This document shows positions 55,271 through 64,000 of a DNA stretch of 64,000 bases, one piece after another. Under the pieces are notes generated by a model. It saw nothing but the letters and a program-made list of their open reading frames with translations. It was not told the origin of the DNA and made no database searches. A program made the position numbers and the translations under genes. This stretch comes from Teratosphaeria epicoccoides. Lineage: Eukaryota > Ascomycota > Dothideomycetes > Mycosphaerellales > Teratosphaeriaceae. The stretch lies in the NCBI GenBank assembly GCA_021401465.1, contig JADDMT010000135.1:1-64000 (forward strand), written 5' to 3'. Position 1 is the first letter of the stretch; each line of letters starts with the position of its first letter.

Positions 55271-58200
55271 GTTCTGCTTTCTCCCCCTAGCTATGTAGTC
55301 TAGCAGAGAATATAATATGTCTAGAGTACCCTGAGCTTGTAACTAGTACGCTACAAGTACTACCTGTAGTAACTATGCTAATAAAGCTAGACTAAGTAAC
55401 TAGGGCAGTTATCCTATAGGACTACTAACTAGAGATAACACTACATTAAACGACAGCTCTGCTAGAGGCTTATTACATAGCAGAGAAGGCAATGTATCCC
55501 CTACATAGGGACTATAACCTACCCTAACTGTTAACCTAGCCCTTATAGCCATGATTATTAAACAGGTTACAAACTACCTTATGAATAGCAGCTAAGACTA
55601 AACCCCTCCTAGTAGTAACGACAGCAAAGATAGCAAAGATGTAGCTATAAGTAGTATAGTAGAACTAGCTAATAAAGAAGTATAGTATGACTTTATGCTA
55701 GGATCCTGCAAGCATAGTATACATATAGGTATAATACCTCCGCGTATACCTGTAAACATAGTCCCTAAATTCAGACCTATAGCTAGCTATTTATGAGGTA
55801 GTTATAACACATATAACCTAAAGCCGTTTAAGGGCAATTCCTTAAAGGAGGCTTAGACTTTCTTATAGGCATGTAAGGTAGTTTTTGTGCTTAACCTACG
55901 CGGATATGCTATAGAGGGCAAGCAGGTTGCCTTTAGTATAATGTAGCTTAGAGAGTACAAGGAGCCTCGTAATAACTAGCATAAGTAGCATGACCTTATA
56001 CAAGTCTATGACAGAACCTATATGTAGGTATATTTCTGCTAGTAATGTGTTAACTAAGTTAAAGAACCTGAGAATAGGGCCCTTATAGTGTCTGTAGACT
56101 ATAAGAAGGCAAAGTAAAGCTAGGGATAAACGACCTTAAGTTTTGCTACTTATCTTGCTACTCTTAAAGGATAAATAGCACTATACATAGAGCTATAGTA
56201 TATGTAGTACCTACTTGTCAAGCTTGATAACGACCTACAGAATATGATTATAACTTTCTATGACCTCCTAACTGCTTAGTAAGACCTCGTATCCCTTGTA
56301 ATGCGCATAGAGATTACCCTTAAGCAAAACAAAAAGACGGCTAGCAGCAAGCCTAATAAGCGTGCTAGCCCTAGAGACCTACTAAAGGGCCGCTATTACA
56401 AGCGCCCTTAGGGTCTAGGCTAATACTATAGTCTAGGTTAGAAGTATAAACTCTCTAAGCCTAGGGACAACGGAGCTAAAAGGCCTCTATATACCTGCTA
56501 CATCTGTAGTGTAAAGGACTACTAGGCAAATTACTATCCTAAACGAAGTAATCCGAAGAAGGTAAACAAGGTATCTAAAACCTCCCTAGAGGGGAGGTAG
56601 AAGAGAGACAAGCCTAAGAAGACTAAATAACTAGCGCGGGTATCTAAGCTGCCTGCTACTAACAGAGTAGACTTGTAGCCTACCTAGCGCCTATCTAGTA
56701 CAGTCTAAGTAAATAGCTCGTGTAAGCTAGTAGACTACATGTTAGACAACCTCGTAGAAGTTAATATCATACTCTAGCGTCTAGTCATACATCTTAGTTT
56801 AAAGCTAATTCTAGGAGCTCTGCTACCTACTATAGAGTCTTTCTAGGGCGAAGGCGTAGTAGCTTAAGGCGCAAATAACGTGTACCTCTAACTCGCGGAC
56901 TCTTTAGGAGAAGTACGTAAAACTAATAAAGTCTTCTATGCTAAAGACATTCTAGATAAGGAACTCCTACTAGGCCGCCCTTAGCGCTATAAGCAGGGAG
57001 TTGTTGTTAATAGAGCTACAGACTATTAGTTCTACGGCTCTAAGGGCAAAGTACCTGTAGTAAAGATGTAGGACACACATAGCTTCTACAAGGACATGAA
57101 GAAGGTCTAGTGTATATATGTAGTCCGCATACATAGCGTAAAGGAGGACGCTACCCTTCCGCCTAAAATAGAAGGATAGACTAATGTTTTTGACGTAGAG
57201 GCTATAGCCTATACTTAGGCCCTAGACGCAGAGCATGCAATTAACCTTAAGGAGGGATATAATCATCTATATTAACCTCTATATCCTATGTCATACTCTT
57301 AGCTTAAAGTACTTTAAGACTACCTCTACAAGGCGTAAACAAACGCGTAGATCTAAAAAAGTGACAGCAAAGCAGGAGTGCTAGTAATGTTTGTCCTAAA
57401 GAAGGATAACACGCTCCGCCTATACGTAGACTATAGGGGCCTTAACGTAGTAACTTAGAAGAACCGCTACCCCCTAATACTCATTAGCGAGACGCTTAAC
57501 TAGCTCGGTTAGGCCGCAATATTCTTGTCTATTAACTTGAAGGACGTCTACTACTAAATCCCTATTCAGAAGGGTAACAAGTAGAAGACTACATTCTAAA
57601 CGTAGTATAGATACTTCGAGTATATAGTAATGCTATTTAGCTTAACTAACGTACTAGCTACCTTTTAGGCGTATATTAACCGGGCCCTAGCCAGCCTCGT
57701 TAATACCTGCTACATAGTATATTAGACAATATACTAGTCTACTCTAACTTAAAGGAGGAGCATATTCGGTACCTCTAGATAGTACTTAAAAGACCCCGTA
57801 AGTTTGCTTTATATGTAAACCTTAAGAAGTACTTAATCTTAATAGACAAGATTAAATTCCTAGGACATATTGTCTCTATAGAAGGAGTTATCATGGATAA
57901 CTAAAGGGTAGCTGTAATCGCGGAGTAGCTAAGGCTACATACTCTCTAAGAAGTGTAGATGTTCCTAGGGTTTACTAACTTCTACTACAGATTTATATAG
58001 TCCTATTCGAAGATTGTAGCTCTCCTCACGGCCCTCGCAAAGGGTGTAATTCAGGGCAGAAAGCTAGGGATAGTGCCTTAGGAAGAGGCCTAGAGCAAAG
58101 CTTTCTCTAAGCTTAAAGTAGCTTTTTAGACTATGCCTATAATTTGGCACTTTAACCTAACTGCAAAGATCTAAATAGAGACTAATACCTCTGAGTTTAT

Positions 58201-59570
58201 GATAGCCGCGATTATATCGTAGCTCTAGTTACATGAAGGCAGTAAAAATTAGTTCCTAATGGCGTTTTAGTTACGTAAAATGTAAGGCGTAGAGCTTGAT
58301 TACAAGACTTATGACTAGGAGCTCTTAGCTATTATGAATGGCTTTAAGGAGTTCTAATACTACCTTAAAGGCATAGCGTACCCTATAGAGATACTTCTGA
58401 CTATAATAGTCTCTACAGCTTCATAGGCGTAAAGTAGCTAAGTAGTTAGCAAGCAAGGTAAGCGACATTCCTCGCTAGCTTTAACTTTGTTATCTAGCAT
58501 CGCTTAGGTAAAACAAACCTAGCTAACGGACCTTTGCGACAACTAGACTACGATACTAGGGAGTAGGGTAACTAACAGCTACTCCTTACACTATAGACTA
58601 TGCTTGTAGTTTAGGGAGGTAACCTGCTACTAGCTCCTCTTGTAGGCTAGCTACAGGCCTAATAGGGCCTACTAGCTCTATCTAGCAACAAACCCTCGTA
58701 CCTAGTAATTACAGTAAACGTGTCTAGCTCTATCTATGTGGTATTTAACTAGCTTACCTGTAGTAAGCATGCGATAGCTAAAGAACCCTTTATAGAAGTC
58801 TTAAGACTTATTTAAGACTTGTTTAGCAGTTGTAAGAGCAAGACCTAGAGTTAGTCGATAAGGGTGTAGCCCTCTAGGATACTATAGGCAGTCTAAAGTA
58901 CTAGACTAACTTAGGTAACTTGTAATACTTTAATGATAGGCTCTACGTGCCTACTAACCGCGTATTCTGTTTGTAGCTCCTACGCATTTGTCATAACAAT
59001 AAACTTGCGGGCCATTTTAGCGCAGAGAAGACAAAGACGCTTCTTAAGCGCAAATACTAGTAGCTGACGCTAGAACAGGATGTTCTTGACTATGTAAAGT
59101 CTTACTAGACATATCAGATTAGTAAATCTTAGTACTATTACCCCTATAGTAATACGCAGGCACTCCTACTACTAGAAAGGCTATAGCAAGATCTAACTAT
59201 AGACTTGATTACTAATTTGTCCTTACTATAGTAGGGTAGTAACGTAGTTAATGCTGTCTTAGTAGTAGTCAACTAATATTTGAAGATAAACATGTTTATC
59301 CTATGTATAAAAAGGTGTACAAGTAGCAAGCTTATATAACTACTTTGTAACAAAGTCGTATAGCGCTTTAGCGTACCCTAAAGCATTCTATTAGATTAAG
59401 GGTCTGTCTTTACTAGTAAATACTACCAAGAATTTGTGTTCGAGGCTTATGTTAAGAACTACCTAAGTATAGCATTCTGTCTACAGACTAATAGTTAGAC
59501 TAAACGTATAAACTAAACTCTTAAGTAATACCTTTAGTACTACTATAATAAGAGCCAGGATACCTAGTGT
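54899..59570 (+). mobile_element. Element E3, 3'-truncated Ty3/gypsy copy of the E family
   Basis: 5' LTR at 54899-55270 (372 bp; TAATACAGTT..ATATTA). Gag follows at about 55790-56620, with the FLxACKxVFxLNLRGY region recognisable. Then come protease near 56740, RT at 57380-57950, RNase H near 58170 and integrase at about 58960-59570. It stops inside integrase (E1 coordinate about 19563) at a scrap of A-family LTR, so the chromodomain and antisense gene are missing. The YLDD region near 57715 has a one-base deletion as well as RIP changes. It is older or more damaged than E1. Confidence 0.85.
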
Positions 59571-59630
59571 AAAGGGCGAGGCCCTAAGTCCTTAGCATAG
59601 GCTAAGGCCTATGCGCGACTCCTGACAAGG
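59571..59630 (+). repeat. Scrap of A-family LTR
   Basis: TGTAAAGGGCGAGGCCC..CTGACAAGG is the reverse complement of the right part of the A/B LTR. It joins the broken end of E3 to E4. It may be left from an A-family insertion into E3 that was removed or replaced when E4 was joined here. Confidence 0.75.
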
Positions 59631-59990
59631 TAATACGGTTGATACTAGGGGGCTATTAGAGCTGCATAGGTTCCGATGCCTGCCCTTAGCATGTAGTAAC
59701 CCTGCTACACATAGCAAGGGGGTCCTTCGTACATACGTTAGCTTGTATGTCGTCTAAGTAGGATTAATGGTTAATGTAGGACGCCCCTATGTCGCTAACC
59801 CTATAGTACCCCTGCTAGGTTAGGCTTAGACATGCTTTCCCTAATTAAGGGGCGTCAGGGGTTATAAGTACCCTTAACGCTACCTCTGCAATAAGCAGAA
59901 AGGAGCGCTGTCTTATACCTACTAAAAGGTCAGATTACTCTGTTATACTACAAGATATTTTCATATCATATAGCATATACACCTATATTA
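59631..59990 (+). repeat. 5' LTR of E4 (360 bp)
   Basis: Nearly collinear with the E1 5' LTR; TAATACGGTTGATAC start and CACCTATATTA end, followed by GTTCTGCTTTCTCC. Confidence 0.9.
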
Positions 59991-60868
59991 GTTCTGCTTT
60001 CTCCTCCCTGCTTTACAGTCTAGTAGAGAATACTACGATATGTCTAGAGCACTACGAACTTACAACTAATGCGTAGCGAGCGCTATCCTGAGCGCCCGCG
60101 ATAGCGAAGCTAGCCTAAGTAACTAGCCTGTAGAAGTACCCCCTGCAAGCGACACTACATTAAGCGACAGTTCTACTAGAGGCTAATTACGTAGTAGACA
60201 AGGTAATAGACCCCCTACATAGGGACTACAGCTAACCCTGACTATCGACCTAGCCCTTATAGCTATGATTGTCAATTAGGTCGCGAACTGCCTTGCGAAC
60301 TAGAGCTAGAGCCGCACTGCTTCTAGTAGCGACAACAGTAAGGACGACGAAGACGTCGCTATAAGTAGTACTAATAAACTAGCGGACGAAGAAATCTAGC
60401 GAGATTTCATGCTAGGGACCCGCGAAGACAACTTACTAGTAGGCGTAGACCCTCCGCATGTGCCCGCGAACCTAGTGCCTAAATTCGGGGCCATAGTAGG
60501 CTAACTAGGAGGTAGTTATAACGCATGCAACCTAAAGCCATTTAAGGGAGATACCTTGAAGGAGGCTTAAACTTTCTTACAGGTATGTAAGACAGTTTTC
60601 ATGTATAACCTACGCGGATATTCTATAGAGGGCGAACAAGTCGCCTTTAGTATAATGTAGCTCGAAGAGGATAAGGAACCTCGCAACAATTAGCATAAGC
60701 GGTATAATTTTATGCGAGTCTGTAACAGAACGTATATATAGGTAGACTTTCGCTAGTTCTGTGTTAACTAGGTCGAGGATCCGGGGAACTACGCCGTAAC
60801 TATGTTTGTCAAGTACGAGAAGGCTAAGTAGGGGAAGGGACAAATAACCTCTAGCTTCGCTACCTACC
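59631..60868 (+). mobile_element. Element E4, 5' part of a Ty3/gypsy E-family copy, interrupted by D2
   Basis: 5' LTR 59631-59990 (360 bp), then leader and gag (from about 60500: GGSYNACNLKPFKGDTLKEA and TVFMYNLRGYSIEGEQVAFS). It ends at 60868 where D2 is inserted; E1 continues at the corresponding place with CTCGCTATGCTTAAGG. The five bases before D2 are CTACC; the matching target copy lies outside the window. Confidence 0.85.
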
Positions 60869-61309
60869 TGTCATAAGTGTTAGGAGTACTATAAGCTATA
60901 GGATCATGAGGGTCCTAAGTGCTATGAGTCATAGTATAGTCATAGGAGTACTATAAGTCATAAGCATAGTTATAAGAGAAAGGATCTGTCACGTGAGGAC
61001 AGATCTACAGGCCTATAGGGGAGAAGGGATCTGTTACAGGATGACAGACCCTCGGATCTATAGGGTTAGTCTATAGATCTACAGACACCAATCTATTAGG
61101 TCTGTCGACAGATCTAACAGAGCTGCTCTGTCTCTCTAGTATATAGGGATAGCTTTAGGACAGGTAGTTAGGAGCTTTGTGCTTAATTTAATTCCCTTTC
61201 CCTAGGAGATAGTTAGTTACAAGGACAATTACTATTGTCGATATTCTTCACAGCTCTGCAAGTCTAACACCTAGTTACCTTCCTACTATTAGCACCTACT
61301 CTTATGACA
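60869..61309 (+). repeat. 5' LTR of D2 (441 bp)
   Basis: Starts TGTCATAAGTGTTAGG and ends CTTATGACA; aligns to the D1 LTRs with a gap around the TAGATCT repeats (61007) and another near 61190. Confidence 0.9.
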
Positions 61310-61488
61310 TTTTGAGCACTACTTCTAAGGAAGCATTAGGGGACTCGTCGAGCGCTTAACATACGCCTATGTTAAGTAGTTCTTTAACTGTTAGTTTAAC
61401 TTCTAGTAATAGTTAACTGACACTATGAGAACAAGTTGCCGCTATACCTCAAATTACGTAGTAGCTCGAATCTATTTACCTTAGCGAG

Positions 61489-62700
61489 ATAGCTCTAGCA
61501 TCTGTCGCAGGTTTAACTACTAGGAATAGACACGGCAATAACGGCTTCAAGATAGGAAGCCTGACAGAGTTTACAGGACAACGATCTTAAGTCAAGATGT
61601 TTATCCTATAATGCTAGTTAGCATTTAACGTAGATACAGAATAGTTTACAACATATTATAAGCGAATGATGTATATTGTCTCTTACCTAAAGGAACTAGC
61701 GTTTGAGTTTATCTAGCCTCATCTAACAGATTATCTAGATCATGTTAGTAACGTCGAAGCTAGGAAGATGACAACTAGGGAGATTCTTAACTTAGACAAG
61801 TCTTTGTTTAAGGCATTACGCGAAGCTTTTAGGCTCGGTAATAAGCAACAAGAGGCCGAGAGAGCTCTCCTAGGAATCTAGCAGAAGGGTTCCGCTATCA
61901 AGTACCGCGCGGACTTTCAGACCCTCTCTACTCAAGTCGACTAGAATGATAATGCTTTAGCCGCTTAGTTCTACTAGGGACTAAAGGAGACAGTTAAAGA
62001 CGAAATTGCCCAAGGAGATCGGCTAACGACATTCAAGGAAATGAGCGATCTCGCGATTAGAATCGATAATTGCATCTAGGAACGACAGCAAGAACGACAA
62101 CATAGAAATCGCAAGCTAGCACAGGCTAACCATAAGGTCTAACGATTAGCACTAAAATGGCGAAGCGATTACTATAGTCTCTAACCTATGGAGTTAGATG
62201 CGACTAAGGGGCTTCTAAGGAATAGACCCTAAGGAAAGCCGCGGAAGGGCTCTCCTCCCTAGAATAGTCTGAAGAAGCCATTCGACAAGAGTAATCTCGA
62301 GTGCTACAACTGTAGAAAGAAAGGACACTTTGCCCGCGAATGTTTTGCTAAGAAGTAACGACAAGAGCTACCTAGGATAGAGCAGGCTTACGCGACAACA
62401 ACGGCGCCTTAGCAAAAGGCCGCTACTACTCGAGAACTAGACTATGCCGCACTTACTTAGACTGTGTGCTACGACGACGATTGTCGAATTCACATGAGTG
62501 ATAAAGATGGTTCCGGATAGTACCCTAGCTAAAACAAGGTATAGTCGATCTGTGCGCTAAGGGGTATACCTTCTAGTGCGACAGTCCTAAGGCAACAGGA
62601 GGTAGAAGAAGAAGAAGAAGGTTTAGACGACAACTACGAGCTTGTCGAAGCCGTCATTCCTGATTCCGAGGAAGACAAGAGCATAGAGCGATAGGCTATG
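61489..62700 (+). pseudogene. gag: D2 gag, RIP-damaged
   Basis: Start codon position holds ATA (61489-61491; ATG in D1). Capsid-type region follows. The zinc knuckle near 62302-62345 is intact: CYNCRKKGHFAREC, the CCHC pattern that binds RNA. Acidic stretch EEEEEG..DDNYE as in D1. Confidence 0.8.
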
Positions 62701-63199
62701 CCGCCGCATAACATTAGACTTGATATTATCCGAATCATACAGAACTAGTAGGCTTAGGCTTGCCCATGGATTAATAGAGTACAACACGTTAACTAGCTTT
62801 AGTATGACGAACTAGCCGACTGTATGTAACGACACCTAAGGAGACTACTAGTCGTAGCTTAACCTCACGCGTATCAGAAAGTTGTCTAAGAAATTGTACT
62901 GTTCGGGGTAGAGTTTATACCCTAGGGAGGCTACCTAACCTACAAAGGAATTTAGGTTCTACGAGCGCTACAACTCTAAGTCTACTACTTAAAGATAGAG
63001 TACGCAAGGAACGCGCAGGAACAGCAAGGCTAGGAGCGAGAACGACCTCTTAGGCCAGAAAACGGTAACGCTTAGAGAAGAAGCCGAGACCGCATAATCC
63101 CTGAACTAGTCCGTGAAGACAGTCATTCGGGAAACGACGAGGTCCGCCGGAATTAGACCTACGGACAGACTAGACAGGGCTATAACGATGTGCCGCGAT

Positions 63200-64000
63200 T
63201 AGCGCCAGATACACAAACAACCTTAGAGTATAGGTACACATCGACGAGACGCTAGCTAGGGCCTTATTAGATTCAGGATGTACTAGAATCTTCATGACGC
63301 CTAAGTTCGCTAGGATAGCTAGGATAAAGCTACAGGCGAAGAAAAATGCTTTCTCGCTATAAGCGATTAATAGAAAGCCGGTTACGTACAACTAAGGAGT
63401 AGTTAACGAAGAGACCGAGATAATGCCTCTACAGATAGGACGCTACTAAGAGATGCTCTAGTTCGACATCACAGCGTTACTAAGCTCGGATGTAGTACTA
63501 GGGTTACTATGGCTAAGAAACGCTAACCCCTATATCGACTAGAAGAATGAGAGGATCTAGTTCCTAGAACTCTCAAGATCGATACCTCTACCTATAGTAC
63601 ACGACGTACTAGGCAAGATCAAAATATGTGCTATGACTTCAAGCGAGATAGTAGCTGCTATTAAGGATCTAGAACAGGAAGTACACGTCCTATAGGTCAA
63701 AGTAACGCAATCGGAAGTCAAGGTCGAATTCATAGTTCCTGATAAGTATAAAGAGTTCGCTACTCTTTTCAAGGAAGAACCCGACTAAGAAGCTCTGCCA
63801 GAACACTAGGAGTAGGACCACAGGATACCCTTACTCCCTAGCAAGACACTAACGAAGCAATCAGTTCGCCCGTTATTAGCGGCGAAACTAGAGATTCTCC
63901 GGAAATACCTAGAAGACAACCTCTAGAAAGGCTTCATCCGCGAGTCGTAGTCCCTAGCTAGATATCTAATCCTGTTTGTGCCTAAGGGGGAAGATAACTA
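63200..64000 (+). pseudogene. pol: D2 protease and start of RT
   Basis: Protease reads ALLDSGCTRIFMTPKFARI with an intact DSG at 63270-63278, followed at about 63670 by the uninterrupted GATCT site. RT begins near 63890 (EILRKYLEDN), and the window ends within ILFVPKGEDN. TAG codons occur throughout. Confidence 0.82.

Larger units (their letters stand above)
60869..64000 (+). mobile_element. Ty3/gypsy element D2, 5' part, runs off the window
   Basis: 5' LTR 60869-61309 (441 bp, 36 bp shorter than in D1 because of small deletions), then gag, protease and the start of RT. It lacks the B insertion: at 63670 the sequence reads straight through the GATCT site, which fixes the B insertion point in D1. 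It is generally less damaged than D1 in the protease and knuckle. The 3' half, including any antisense gene, is outside the window. Confidence 0.92.

Noticed and set aside
1..64000. Alternative genetic code with TAG read as Gln or Trp
   Set aside because: The same codons read CAG or TGG in sister copies, non-coding parts of the LTRs carry the same C/T and G/A changes, and the island gene uses normal codons. RIP explains the pattern.
1..64000. CRISPR arrays, rRNA, tRNA, telomere repeats
   Set aside because: None seen; the only direct repeats are LTRs, one 94-bp array and short local duplications.

Overview
This window is repeat-dominated DNA of a filamentous ascomycete (Pezizomycotina; a repeat-rich dothideomycete-like genome would fit, but I cannot name a species). 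Three things point there: chromodomain-bearing Ty3/gypsy retrotransposons; a Plavaka-like transposase; and C-to-T/G-to-A damage of the repeat-induced point mutation (RIP) type. CpA, TpG and CpG have become TpA, so Gln and Trp codons read TAG/TAA throughout the repeats. One island (about 50570-53870) is free of this damage and holds the only intact-looking host gene.

Layout. 1-6281: minus-strand Ty3/gypsy element A, left end outside the window, inserted next to the end of a D-family LTR (6287-6374). 6375-14965: unidentified repeats, a Plavaka-like transposase relic (about 9600-12470), a 94-bp tandem repeat, a 55-bp inverted repeat and a minus-strand gene relic. 14966-23097: plus-strand element E1 with 360-bp LTRs and ACTAG target duplications. 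23103-28182: unidentified repeat, then a truncated E2. 28183-30698: unidentified repeat F. 30699-50335: a three-level nest: D1 (477-bp LTRs, TSD ATATA) contains B (minus strand, TSD GATCT), which contains C (257-bp LTRs, TSD originally TTCGG). 50570-53870: host island with a SIM plus C4HC3-finger gene. 54899-64000: E3 (truncated), a scrap of A-family LTR, E4, and D2 inserted into E4.

Main observation. In all four Ty3/gypsy families (A/B, C, D, E) the stretch between the chromodomain end of pol and the 3' LTR carries an extra gene on the strand opposite to gag-pol. Every one begins with a cysteine cluster. In A the spacing is that of a fungal Zn2Cys6 cluster (C-x2-C-x6-C-x10-C-x2-C-x6-C). The A gene reads through four introns and the C gene through one; these have fungal donor, branch and acceptor signals and keep the frame. 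Introns antisense to the genomic RNA would survive retrotransposition, which fits independent antisense transcription. The D protein has a long coiled coil after the cysteines and the E protein has a long basic C-terminal half. I read these as a shared antisense accessory gene of fungal chromoviruses, possibly a nucleic-acid-binding regulator. The function is inference.
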